Position numbers and translations under genes: made by a program. The notes below the pieces were generated by a model. That model was not told the origin of the DNA, ran no database searches, and was given only the letters and a program-made list of their open reading frames with translations. A stretch of 64,000 bases of DNA from Aestuariibaculum sediminum (lineage in GTDB: Bacteria; Bacteroidota; Bacteroidia; Flavobacteriales; Flavobacteriaceae): the NCBI RefSeq assembly GCF_014596945.1, contig NZ_JACVXB010000002.1, forward strand, positions 306,172-370,171. Reading direction: 5' to 3'. This document shows, in pieces, positions 38,301-44,566 of the stretch. How positions within the stretch are numbered: the stretch's first letter is position 1; the number at the start of each line of letters is the position of its first letter.

Positions 38301-40145
38301 TCGTCTAATGTATTCAGTGGATTAGGAGCTGGAACATATAACGTTACAGTTTCAGATGGATTTACTTGTGAAACAACATTTGCAGATATTACGATTTCAG
38401 AACCTGATCAAATCGTTGCATCCTTGGTAAGAGCTACAACTCAAACCTGTACTACAGATGCAACATTAACTTTGAGTGCTACAGGAGGAACAGGAGCTTA
38501 CGAATACAGTGATGATGAATCATTTACTAATGTTATTAACACCTTTACAAGCGATATAACCTTCTCGGTAGCACCAGGTACTTATAGATATTATGTGCGT
38601 GATGCCAATGGTTGTGTGTCTGCGGTTTCAAATGATATCGTTATTGAAGCACTTCCTGATTTGGTGGTGACTTTAGATACGACAAACGCCACAATTAATT
38701 GTGCGGGTGATTCAACTGGAGTTATTGTAGCTGAAGCGGAAGGAGGTTTAGGAAATTATGTGTATACCTTACAAGATGCTTCTGGTAATGATATACCTGA
38801 TGCCGTTCAGGATACACCTGGTGTATTTACACAGTTACCTATTGGAACGTATCAGGTGTTAGTTGAAAGTGGCGATTGTTTAGTAACCTCGGCGCAGGTA
38901 ACTATTACTGAACCAAATTTACCTCTAGAGGTACAATGGGAAGTTAGTGATGTAACCTGTAACGGTAGTAATGATGGTATTTTAGAAATTACGGCTACAG
39001 GTGGTAGTGGTATTATAAAATATGCTATATCGCCACAAATGAATCAGTTCTTTGATGAACCTATATTCGACAATTTAGCCCCTGGAGATTACCAGGCTAT
39101 CGTACAAGATCAATTGGGTTGTTATGTTTTGTTTGATTTTACTATCGATCAGCCAGATCCACAATTTGTTAATATAGTGCCTAATTCATTAATTCCTGTA
39201 GTTTGTGAAGGGGATGCAAATGGTGAATTTAGCATTGAAATTACAGGAGGAACACCGCCTTTCCGCGTGGCTTTAGATAATATTGATGGGCCATACACAC
39301 AAGGAGCAGATGGTCAAACCCTATTCACGTTCAATAATCTGGATGGGCAAGATAAAGTGGTTTATGTAATAGATAGTCAAGATTGTCAATCAGAATGGAA
39401 TATTGAATTCCCTGATCCTGTATTGTTAAATCCAGTAGCTATAGTAGATTTTGGATGTGAAAATAATATTTCAACGAATACGGTAACGGTTTATGTTGAT
39501 GATAGTAATACCGATTTATCGCAAATAGAATATGCTTTAGATGGGGGGGCTTATCAATCGAGTAATGTATTTGTAAATGTGCCTCCGGGAATCGGGCATT
39601 ACATCGATGTGCGTCATTCAAATGGGTGTATTAAACAAACCGAACCGTTCGACATTGAAGCCTACGAGCCTTTGCAATTAGCTATTCAGGCAGGAGAAAC
39701 CATAAATACCATTGAGGCTATGGCAACCGGTGGTACTGGAGATTATGAATTTTTCCTAAATGGAGAATCTTACGGAACTGAAACGACTTTCATTTATTAC
39801 GAAACAGGAAACTATACCGTAACTGTTGTTGATAGTAATGGATGTACCGCCGTGGCTTCAGGATTTTTCGAGTATATCGATGTCTGTATTTCTAATTACT
39901 TTACGCCAAATGGCGATGGTAATATGGATGAGTGGGGACCAGGTTGTACCGATCAGTATAAGGATTTAACTTTTGATATTTACGATCGCTACGGAAGAGT
40001 TGTAGCCAAATTAAAAGCCGGACAAAAATGGGATGGTAAATACGAAGGACGTGAGTTACCAACGGGAGATTATTGGTTTGTTGTAAAACTGAATGACCCG
40101 AAAGACGATAGAGATTTTGTAGGACACTTTACGCTTTACAGATAA
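26337..40145 (+). CDS. sprB: SprB-type giant gliding adhesin
   Basis: 4602 residues. Signal peptide about 1-24 (LLLYYSGTA|Q). Residues about 30-365 form a conserved N-terminal region; about 370-500 is a DUF11-like domain (IELIKTVEDTSGDD...VLPDNIVF); then an Ig-like segment. From about residue 806 I count some 41 SprB repeats of about 85 residues, each with a leading Cys motif (CNGSxDG) and a trailing DANGC. A separate domain of about 200 residues interrupts them near 1198-1411. The last about 90 residues are the gliding-associated C-terminal domain (YFTPNGDGNMDEWGPG...YWFVVKLN), the type B T9SS signal. The F. johnsoniae homologue (669 kDa) is moved along the cell surface by the gliding motor. 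sprF follows after 36 bp. Confidence 0.93.
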   Translation: MKNFTFIKPVLVILILLLYYSGTAQTYKAFSVREKVDVRGSMLVIGNSILGENNQDFNDFSRDNQDIDMQYIDIDGDASTFSSSSADLLLMPHEDGSATTCYRVAFAGLYWSAVLKSGENRSNITNAKFKVPGSSTYTDISGELIYDAIASPIVSETGEPGNTPYACFADVTDIVSSLTDIEGTYTMADVVSSEGFNNSTGLSAGWSLIIIYEDPELHTKSFTLFDGFSHIYDGHQETIPVTGFRTPPSGPVDLQFAYGALDGDRTKRATKLEINGKEVTTDDRSANKFFGSVIENFGFGHTPNPASINYPRVPNSENTLGYDTGLLEIQDAEPEFIGNDDTSADFRLQVARGQADPVFAFFSAFAVDVISPDIELIKTVEDTSGDDIDGADVYLGQQLFYEITYQSTGNDNVIDFTIKDVLPDNIVFDPNDVDLTNAGGATIQSYDPDTRTIIFAIPNSSVEVNDPVYTIRIPVQIVPNCYDLSQACSNEIQNQAFGTYTGEISGIFIQDEGSFASEECLGVPGSTNFLVDISNCEFKRTEVLCGSTVVLTAADGYDSYSWSTDPSGTPVVGTGQTYTANGTGTYYVQNTTSSTCISIQEEITVIPYGNTITNPIIPYADLLPICPNDGKVLPYIFLCGANDIRNIQTGISDAVSINWQKLDEASCDEILVDDCANENEDCTWNTVTTGPDFIADDAGQFRIVINYPGGCFSIFYFNVYQNLLEPTITAKDIICTTPGEVRVGGVPSGYEYSLDPNGPYQTSNVFTINTPGYYTAYIRQVGVDTNPCIFQTPEIYVRNRDANITEFVTQPNCNGDKGTIKLAVNDALPQYYYSLSSGGTVINSVGPIMDSDYTFGNLNAGTYTYDISTDDGCVFTGTIEIIEPDPITVTSAITKPLTCTDGEITVYPVGGTPPYQYFVNGNTISQDSPVIAAPTPGTYEILVLDVNNCSAITSQTIEEILPPEFSVNKTDILCNGENTGSITFNVTNANGYSISYSIDNGNTYSSNPSFYNLPAGTYPTLIEYTLDGEECFSVAEDIIITETPNAVTASGGVSELAGCGPNGEGRVRITNPQGGTPPYEYSFDNQISWTTDNEAYVAPGTYTLYIRDANGCIFAMPGIVLEPEPEAPSISISDVDYNCDGTGNTTVTVNNSSSNSYSYGYLIDGVENPNVADPQTFLDVSEGSHTITVTYQLETVPTFSNLLNEDFGSGAPTTTSGIASAYCFNDQRVNGPYPCGTRSVEDNQYSVASFFWRSDDPNANNTGAWYHFSDHTTNGADPDGRFLLVNIGSAAGPYGILYSKPINDVIPNQDIKVDLYVANLMRTVNADRDDPDFRIQLVDGAGNVIAEDYTGIVPKNEQWNFRTLTLNPGNNTDLTFVIRSGSVQYYGNDALIDDISVYQLPKTCIEQVDFPFIIDPGQAFAADIVSTSDVTCASAGDGTITIAAQNFDTTNGYQYSIDGGTTWNTTTSSPFTISGLTEGTYNVIVRYDASSDGVCDATLQAQILAPDALQVNADTTPVTCLDGSTVTASATGGTPAYTFELLDATMVVINTFPGNGILTNIPAGDYTVRVTDSNGCAATTPISLLAPTSPTASIVNADYCYDAANGATLEIAASGGNPPYEYSVNGGAFQSSPIFANLTPGTYDFIVRDAYGCEFPLTSETIANQVNISANLTKELDCTVSPDAEISGTVSEGYPPYTVTLIQGSGTVNQSGNTFSLSTGVAGDYQFQVTDDNGCIAVSNVITVNPIENPTATTTVINPLCNGSSDGSVQIVPAGGVGPYTYSFDGSAFSSTSLYSGLAAGTYNYEIQDANECIFSGSVTLTEPTTLVVNATATTFSCAADNTAQSATVTIDVPTTGTAPYLYSFNASGYSASNTLEVNDNGTNQTINYSVQDANGCTANGSLIISALNPPTDLDFSATTVTCINTTSTVTVTATDGAGSLTYEIIAPITVAPQSSNTFSGLAPDTYVFRVTDENDCYYDESFVIDPVTPIAITGTKLSDVLCFGGNDGAAQFEVFNSTGFTYTVNGGSSQAGSSPINLSNLVAGSYVVEVTDTTTGCTADTTVTILEPTDAVSVTASTTNVNCNNFNSQITAIPAGGTPSYTYAVVISGNPAPANSDYASGNIITVDTNSGTNLVWDVYIRDANGCTSFTTVTIVNDPLPTVTAPTVDNQCTASSGFTFTVSASSGVPPYSYSINGGVSYQSSSTFTVNAAGSYTVMVRDANGCTATASTTTEVFAPITASAALTKDITCSSPMEASIDITVSGGNTPYTYEVSTDGGTTYTNIAGATYTTSVAGTYQFRVTDANGCTEETQQVTTNPVINITADVISNDPTCNGYTDGSIQFNPTAGEAPFEYSIDGGTTFVSTNVFGGLTAGTYNYVVRDSKGCELIDSVTLIDPPAIVANIVMNPIVCNANTPGSFDVSVTSGGTAPYTYYLYDRNYTELDTHTENSAATTPVHSFTGLNFGDYYITIIDANGCEFNSGKLRIETQPYLEFEGIVDVNSCATGVDYEVETTGGTGPYTYSILGQLGTEFGPTANITHVFTGLVHGVTYYFQVEDVNGCISILEATMPPPPSNIAITGTIISDVNCFGDTSGGIDFTVQDYDGSVTDINYQVLDALTLNPLTPAVNGTLTGTPGGPVSGNVSGLPAGSYVIQATEVGGTACSNAFTFDVTQPTQPLSAAVSNVVNANCNSGAQLTITATGGTGPYQYAVGALGFSPAPADFGANNVLVLDPSIRTNWDIVVQDANGCTVRLNEDIATDDLPTIAPVTEDCFTGIARIVTLSGTTFNGNRTYNVNGGAYQSSADFTITAAGTYTFNIKDDNGCIASTVLVVNPPILLDAALDLDLTCTNDAEITITPSGGSGTYNLYEVSTDNILFTAIGGTTYTTSTAGMYYFRVTDDEGCSAVSNAIEVSPITSPTLTYTQLNVTCNGSADGSIIVTAADGIAPYEYRISSNGGLNWSVWQATNVFSGLSAGTYEIQIRDNKECVSGTDTVTITEPTLVDGTIDLTQGLTCGASNATQPALITVNGSGGTAPYTYSFDGVNYTSTNTYATYSAGIVNAWIKDANGCTIAAPLSFDMPALSVPTDLVFNNNPITCNDPTTDVTLTATGGVGVLSYEIISPSAVGPQASNEFTGLALGTYVFTVTDENGCYYTESYTIAPVTNITVSGQLINDALCTGDANGIVEYTVANFSGTYSYNINGGGEIVGQTNTTVSITGVPSGDQTITVTDEVTGCTDTFTVTVSEPTPVSLAEIDKINANCNFGAQVTVEASGGTPPYQYAFVIDNSAPVTADYSNSNTAVLDPATSTNWDVWVMDANGCTDQIDVVITTDPLPSVTVPALSDNQCNLNGDPFTFTVTNPTGIAPFSYSIGNGYQTSPTFTVSTPGTYNVTIKDGNGCTYTDSTPIEVYPALDLNVAVATLPSCSDNDGVITVTGAGGSGNYSYAISPIVGTISGNVISGVPAGTYTVTITDIDTGCDNSASITLAPPTPVTFTATSTDVTCNGNTDGTITVELPASNDNPIYTYEIIAPISVAPQTSNVFTGLAPGTYTVRVVSGRNCEAQQDVVVGEPDAIVVPSPTVVEYACTPDTNAVNFASITVSGVTGGSNNYVIYEFFRDGNLVQSGANNVYNEADFLGGNYTINVYDENGCSGTTTAVIAPFVRIDAIDVAINNAITCINDEDITVSATTSGGIANLQFTVEDTDGTTTGAIYNQTNRSGVFTGLPVGNYIITVYNVDTGCSLQTVHYVNNPNTFELDIESITDVTCFSDNDGSVTFTLIDNIPTPVDDAGPFDYEVYNTTDLTNPVQTGSSPDAGPITITGLASGTYTINATLTNAPYCLVTTNVTITAPNAALAIDSSHTDITCIGNDGTITITGSGGWPGDYEYQLELNGGSIISAFSNTYYFEGLSAGIYTASVRDSQGCIVTEEIELIDPLPIDAIITPSTTMLSCFGDKTASITVTNILGGQGGNYMFTLNMVSPVQSSSGPQSSNVFSGLGAGTYNVTVSDGFTCETTFADITISEPDQIVASLVRATTQTCTTDATLTLSATGGTGAYEYSDDESFTNVINTFTSDITFSVAPGTYRYYVRDANGCVSAVSNDIVIEALPDLVVTLDTTNATINCAGDSTGVIVAEAEGGLGNYVYTLQDASGNDIPDAVQDTPGVFTQLPIGTYQVLVESGDCLVTSAQVTITEPNLPLEVQWEVSDVTCNGSNDGILEITATGGSGIIKYAISPQMNQFFDEPIFDNLAPGDYQAIVQDQLGCYVLFDFTIDQPDPQFVNIVPNSLIPVVCEGDANGEFSIEITGGTPPFRVALDNIDGPYTQGADGQTLFTFNNLDGQDKVVYVIDSQDCQSEWNIEFPDPVLLNPVAIVDFGCENNISTNTVTVYVDDSNTDLSQIEYALDGGAYQSSNVFVNVPPGIGHYIDVRHSNGCIKQTEPFDIEAYEPLQLAIQAGETINTIEAMATGGTGDYEFFLNGESYGTETTFIYYETGNYTVTVVDSNGCTAVASGFFEYIDVCISNYFTPNGDGNMDEWGPGCTDQYKDLTFDIYDRYGRVVAKLKAGQKWDGKYEGRELPTGDYWFVVKLNDPKDDRDFVGHFTLYR

Positions 40146-40181
40146 TTAGTGGTTATGACTGTTAATATTAAACTTAGGACA

Positions 40182-41159
40182 ATGCAAAAACTTTTCATAT
40201 ACATAGTATTCTTAACGGTAACCACTGCCTATAGTCAAGAATTAAATTTGCCTGTATTTACGCAGTATTTAGCCGATAATAATTTTGTGGTTTCGCCAAC
40301 CTATGCCGGTATTGGTGATAATTTAAAAATTCGCGCTAATGGTTTAACCCAATGGGTTGGAATAAAAGGTGCTCCAGATAATCAATCGGTTTACGCCGAT
40401 TTTAGAATCGCCGACCGTTCAGGTGTTGGGTTGTCGTTTTATAATGATAAAAACGGTAATACCATACAAACGGGAGCTAAATTTTCGTTTGCTCATCACC
40501 TTATTTTAGATTATTATTCAAAACAATATTTATCTTTTGGTATTTCGTATAACATTAATAATTTCAGAATTGATATTGCAAATTTTAATACCACATACGA
40601 AAATCCCGTTTTAGACCCTTTTGTTACCGATGACAGAAGAACCTCAAATAATAACTTCGATATTGGTGCTTTATATAGAAATCATGGTTTCTTTTTGAGT
40701 TTTAATGCTAATAATATTTTGAATAAAAGTATTAATGAAGATATTAGAAAATTAGAACCACGATTACTTTTAAACTATCAAATATACTCAGGTTATACCT
40801 TTCGAGGACCCAAAAAGAGTGGTTTGGAGTTTGAACCTTCTATATTTTACCAGATGTTTAGCAGTGATAATCGATCTAGTACCGACTTAAATTTTAAATT
40901 TAGAAAGTATAACAGGTATGAAGATTATTTTTGGGGAGGTATTTCGTATCGTTTTCTTAACGATCAATTCTTAAAACCATTAAACATAGGACCTATGGTC
41001 GGATTTAAGAAGTCAATTTTCTATTTTGGTTATGCGTATCAGGTAACTACAAACGGGCTTTCTAGTTATAACTCAGGAACACACGTCGTAACTATTGGCT
41101 TAGAGTTTTTACAAGGTATTAGTAATTGTCCTTGTACGCAGAGTCCTGTTCATAATTAA
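40182..41159 (+). CDS. sprF: SprF, PorP/SprF-family outer-membrane protein
   Basis: 325 residues from ATG 40182. In-frame GTG 40149 and ATG 40155 exist, but the signal peptide MQKLFIYIVFLTVTTAYS|Q starts here. The mature protein begins ELNLPVFTQYLADNNFVVSP, the typical PorP/SprF opening, and continues as a beta-barrel (about 12-14 strands). In F. johnsoniae SprF is required to place SprB on the surface but not for chitinase secretion (Rhodes et al. 2011), so it acts as the SprB-specific outer-membrane partner. It is the last gene of the locus, with a strong hairpin terminator 70 bp downstream. Confidence 0.92.
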   Translation: MQKLFIYIVFLTVTTAYSQELNLPVFTQYLADNNFVVSPTYAGIGDNLKIRANGLTQWVGIKGAPDNQSVYADFRIADRSGVGLSFYNDKNGNTIQTGAKFSFAHHLILDYYSKQYLSFGISYNINNFRIDIANFNTTYENPVLDPFVTDDRRTSNNNFDIGALYRNHGFFLSFNANNILNKSINEDIRKLEPRLLLNYQIYSGYTFRGPKKSGLEFEPSIFYQMFSSDNRSSTDLNFKFRKYNRYEDYFWGGISYRFLNDQFLKPLNIGPMVGFKKSIFYFGYAYQVTTNGLSSYNSGTHVVTIGLEFLQGISNCPCTQSPVHN

Positions 41160-41226
41160 ATAACAATAATTATTCTCTTAAAATAATTCGATGTAGTACT
41201 TTTGTACTTTAAAATATTGATAATTA

Positions 41227-41256
41227 AAAACTTCAGATGCACGTCTGAAGTTTTTT
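41227..41256 (+). terminator. Terminator after sprF
   Basis: AAACTTCAGA, loop TGCACG, TCTGAAGTTT, then T residues. A TACTTTTG -7-like box at 41197-41204 lies just before it. Confidence 0.88.
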
Positions 41257-41310
41257 GTTATTTAAGTAATAAGACAACATTAGCGGTTGTTTAATTAAGT
41301 AGTGTACCAT

Positions 41311-42453
41311 ATGGAATTAAGAGCTAAACAACGTATTGCTTTAAGCATCTATTTCTTTTTATCAGGTATTTGCTTTGCCTCGTGGGCATCTAGAATACCA
41401 ACGATTAAGACCTTTTTCGATTTAAACGAAGCACAATTGGGTACCATTTTAATGGCCATGCCAGTAAGCTCGTTAATTGGACTTCCTATTTCGGGGTGGC
41501 TGGTATCTCGATTTGATAGTCGAATTCCTTTAATCTTTTCTTTTGTATGTTTTTCCATAAGTTTAGCATTTATTGGTTTTGCTTCTTCCACATGGATTCT
41601 GGTTTTAGGAATTTCATGTTTCGCTTTTTGTATGAGAATACTAAATATTTCAATTAATACACAATCTATTACTTTACAGAAAAAATATGAAAAGCGTGTT
41701 GTAGGGGCCTTTCATGGTTTATGGAGTCTTGGGGGTTTAATAGGAGTAGGGGTCTCCACACTTATGGTAAAACTAAATATATCTATAGAAATACACTTAC
41801 TAAGTATTGCTGTGTTTACAATTATAGCCGCTTTATTTACCTTTAAATTTACCGTAAAAAACGACAAATCACCATCAGGAAATAAATTAATTATAAGTAA
41901 GCCAGACCCTTATATTATGAGTCTTGGTATTTTAATATTTTTTGGTGCTATTTGCGAAGGCGGGATGTTCGATTGGAGTGGTGTGTTTTTTAAAGAAGTT
42001 CTTCACGAAGATGTTTTTACATATGGTTATTTAATGTTTATGACAACCATGGCACTGTCTCGTTTTTTTTCAGATAAATTGGTGAATGTAATCGGAATTT
42101 TAAAAACCTATATTTTAAGCGGATTATTTATTGCCATAGGAATTCTTATGGCTGTAGTGTTTAAAACCTTTTGGATGGCTTTGGCTGGCTTTTTTCTGGT
42201 TGGTTTTGGTACCGCTGCTATTTTCCCATTAACCATGTCCTTGGCCGGAATTTCAAAGAAATATTCTCCAGGCATGGCCATTTCAATAATTACAACCTAT
42301 GCCATTTTAGGTATGTTAATTGGTCCGCCGTTGATAGGGTATTTAGCACACGCGTTTAATTTAGAAAATGCCTTTTATTTGTTCGTAATTATAGGGATGC
42401 TTTTTATTCCAGTAGCGATAAGGATGATGTATTACCGAATGAAGCAGGAATAA
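41311..42453 (+). CDS. MFS transporter, YbjJ-like
   Basis: 380 residues from ATG 41311 (an in-frame GTG three codons earlier is less likely). Twelve hydrophobic helices. The opening RIALSIYFFLSGICFASWASR and helix 2 resemble the YbjJ/FucP-like group of the major facilitator superfamily. Inner membrane; the substrate is not deducible, possibly a sugar or an efflux drug. Convergent with the glutaminyl cyclase gene, with adjacent stop codons. It lies after the sprF terminator and is a separate unit. Confidence 0.87.
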   Translation: MELRAKQRIALSIYFFLSGICFASWASRIPTIKTFFDLNEAQLGTILMAMPVSSLIGLPISGWLVSRFDSRIPLIFSFVCFSISLAFIGFASSTWILVLGISCFAFCMRILNISINTQSITLQKKYEKRVVGAFHGLWSLGGLIGVGVSTLMVKLNISIEIHLLSIAVFTIIAALFTFKFTVKNDKSPSGNKLIISKPDPYIMSLGILIFFGAICEGGMFDWSGVFFKEVLHEDVFTYGYLMFMTTMALSRFFSDKLVNVIGILKTYILSGLFIAIGILMAVVFKTFWMALAGFFLVGFGTAAIFPLTMSLAGISKKYSPGMAISIITTYAILGMLIGPPLIGYLAHAFNLENAFYLFVIIGMLFIPVAIRMMYYRMKQE

Positions 42454-43488
42454 TTATTTTTCAACTATATCTACCTCGAATAATTTATCCCAGCGTTTTC
42501 CTGTAATGAATAACGTTTTTGTTTCAGGATTGTAAGCAATCCCATTTAAAACATCTAAGCCTTGGTGTTGCGTGACTTTCTTTTTAAGTGGAGAAAAGTC
42601 TATAACACCAATTACAGCACCGTTTTTTGGGTTAATTATAGCCACACCATCTTTTTGATAACGATTAGCGTAAATATCACCATTAATCCACTCCATTTCA
42701 TTAATCCCTACTATCTTACCTTTATTGGTATATACTTCAATGTGGCCGCTTTCGGTTAAGTTTTCAGGGTTTAACAGCCAAATTTTTTCAGAGCCATCAC
42801 TTTTATATATGGTTTTACCATCGTGGCAAAGACCCCAACCTTCTTTACTTTTTCCGTATTTAAAACTGCTTACCTTTTTAAAGGTATCTACATCGTAAAC
42901 AAATCCGATATTTTCCTTCCAGGTTAACTGGTAAATCTTGTTATTAAATATGGTTATCCCTTCAGCGAAGTATTGATCTTCTAAATTTATATTTTTTAAA
43001 ACGGATCCTGTTTTATAATCTACTAATCTTAGTTTAGATTCTTTGTATTGACCAACGCTTTCATACAGTTTTCCATTATGAAATTCTAACCCTTGGGTAT
43101 AGGAGGTAATATCATGAGGATACTCATTAATTATATTATAACCGAAAACTTTTGGTAATTCATGATTTAAAATGGTTATAGCCGTATTTACGCTTTCATT
43201 TTCCCCACTAAAGTATACTTTAGCCTCAATAATGTGTTTTCCTAATTTATAATTAGAAAGGTCGATTGTTGTTTCAATTTGTTTTCCATCCAGAGTATAA
43301 GAAATAGAATCTATTGGGTGCGATTTGGTGTTTTCTAATGCTAATTTTAGTGTTTCATTATTAGAAATATTACCTTTTTCAGCATTGGTTTTAATTGAAA
43401 ACCCATGTTTTTTTGCTCCGGCATTCGAACCACAGTTGACTAATGTTGCGCTTAAAAATATGATTATTAAGTACTTGAATATTTTCAT
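42454..43488 (-). CDS. Glutaminyl-peptide cyclotransferase (plant-type, lipoprotein)
   Basis: 344 residues. Lipobox near residues 16-20 (ATLVNC), so membrane-anchored on the periplasmic side. Residues about 110-340 match the plant-type glutamine cyclotransferase beta-propeller (HDITSYTQGLEFHNGKLYES, WKENIGFVYD, EGWGLCHDGKTIYKSDGS, NEMEWINGDIYANRYQ, TLFITGKRWDKLFEV). A segment of about 80 residues before it is Ig-like. It converts N-terminal Gln of exported proteins to pyroglutamate. This suits the Bacteroidetes Q-rule, and nine exported proteins in this window have predicted Gln at the mature N-terminus. Divergent from the SRP RNA promoter region. Confidence 0.9.
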   Translation of the reverse strand: MKIFKYLIIIFLSATLVNCGSNAGAKKHGFSIKTNAEKGNISNNETLKLALENTKSHPIDSISYTLDGKQIETTIDLSNYKLGKHIIEAKVYFSGENESVNTAITILNHELPKVFGYNIINEYPHDITSYTQGLEFHNGKLYESVGQYKESKLRLVDYKTGSVLKNINLEDQYFAEGITIFNNKIYQLTWKENIGFVYDVDTFKKVSSFKYGKSKEGWGLCHDGKTIYKSDGSEKIWLLNPENLTESGHIEVYTNKGKIVGINEMEWINGDIYANRYQKDGVAIINPKNGAVIGVIDFSPLKKKVTQHQGLDVLNGIAYNPETKTLFITGKRWDKLFEVDIVEK

Positions 43489-43542
43489 GAGAAATTTAAA
43501 ATTTAAAGCAAGATAAATGATTAAAATCAGAGTAAAAAATCA

Positions 43543-43572
43543 TTGTGAAACTATTAAAAGGTTGTATATTTG
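43543..43572 (+). promoter_or_regulatory. Promoter of the SRP RNA gene
   Basis: TTG at 43543-43545, 19 bp, then TATATTTG at 43565-43572: an exact fit to the Bacteroidetes -33/-7 consensus, ending 4 bp before the RNA. Confidence 0.85.
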
Positions 43573-43576
43573 CACC

Positions 43577-43670
43577 GGCAAGTCCTACACAACCAGCTCC
43601 TGTTGAATCCTCCAGGGCGGGAACGCAGCAAAGGTAAACGGTCGTAGCGGTGTGATGTAGGTAGCTTGCC
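43577..43670 (+). ncRNA. ffs: Signal recognition particle RNA, small bacterial type
   Basis: About 94 nt. The ends pair (GGCAAG with CTTGCC; CCTACAC with a GTGTGATGTAGG stretch). The conserved SRP core is visible as CTCCAGGGCGGGAACGCAGC followed by AAAGGTAA, with the GGAA tetraloop region and the Ffh-binding internal loops of domain IV. A run of seven T at 43671-43677 ends transcription. It binds Ffh and targets membrane proteins co-translationally. Confidence 0.92.
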
Positions 43671-43742
43671 TTTTTTTATGCCTTTTTCTTTCCTGAAAAG
43701 CCAATCAAAATATTACCTTTACGCTTCAAAAAAAAGTTACAC

Positions 43743-44546
43743 ATGTCTAAAGTTGTTTTAATAACAGGAGGATCTTCTGGTATAGGAAAATCTATTGGAG
43801 AATATCTTACCGATAAAGGATTTATTGTTTATGGAACCAGTAGAACGCCAGAAAAATATCCTGAAAGTAAATTTCCAATTCTTGCTTTAGATGTAAAAGA
43901 CAGTAAAACGATTTCGGAAGCAGTTTCTACCATTATAAAAAACGAAGGACGAATAGACGTAGCTATAAATAATGCAGGTGCTGGAATTACAGGAGCTATT
44001 GAAGAAATTCCAGAAGAAGAAATTAAAGCCAATTTTGATACCAATTTTTTTGGGCCAATAAATGTTATTAAAGCTGTGTTACCACAAATGCGTAAACAGC
44101 AATCTGGACTTATTATCAATATTACTTCCATTGCAGGTTATATGGGCTTACCTTATCGTGGTGTGTACAGCGCTAGTAAAGGGGCGTTGGAATTATTAAC
44201 CGAAGCCTTTAGAATGGAATTAAAAGGTTTCAATATTAATATGACAAATATTGCGCCTGGTGATTTTGCCACCAATATTGCAGCGGGCCGTTACCATGCA
44301 CCACTGTTGGACGATTCACCTTACAAAGTGCCTTATGGAAATACACTAGAGTTAATGAACACGCATGTAGCCAGTGGAAGTGATCCTTTAATGATGGCTA
44401 AGGCTGTACATAAGGTTATAAATACAAAAAATCCTAAAGTACATTATAAAGTAGGGGAGTTTATGCAGAAATTTTCGGTGGTTTTAAAACGTATATTACC
44501 TGATAAATTATACGAAAAATTGCTAATGAACCATTATAAACTTTAA
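43743..44546 (+). CDS. Short-chain dehydrogenase/reductase
   Basis: 267 residues. Cofactor motif TGGSSGIGKSIGEYL at residues 8-22, NNAGAG near 78, catalytic Ser in NITSIAG and YSASKGALELLTEA (Tyr and Lys near 150-154). Classical SDR, cytoplasmic, NAD(P)H-dependent; the substrate cannot be inferred. The hydrophobic C-terminal half resembles SDRs annotated as fatty-acyl or retinol-like reductases. Single gene between the SRP RNA and a convergent lipoprotein gene. Confidence 0.92.
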   Translation: MSKVVLITGGSSGIGKSIGEYLTDKGFIVYGTSRTPEKYPESKFPILALDVKDSKTISEAVSTIIKNEGRIDVAINNAGAGITGAIEEIPEEEIKANFDTNFFGPINVIKAVLPQMRKQQSGLIINITSIAGYMGLPYRGVYSASKGALELLTEAFRMELKGFNINMTNIAPGDFATNIAAGRYHAPLLDDSPYKVPYGNTLELMNTHVASGSDPLMMAKAVHKVINTKNPKVHYKVGEFMQKFSVVLKRILPDKLYEKLLMNHYKL

Positions 44547-44566
44547 TGGTTTAATAATAATAGATG

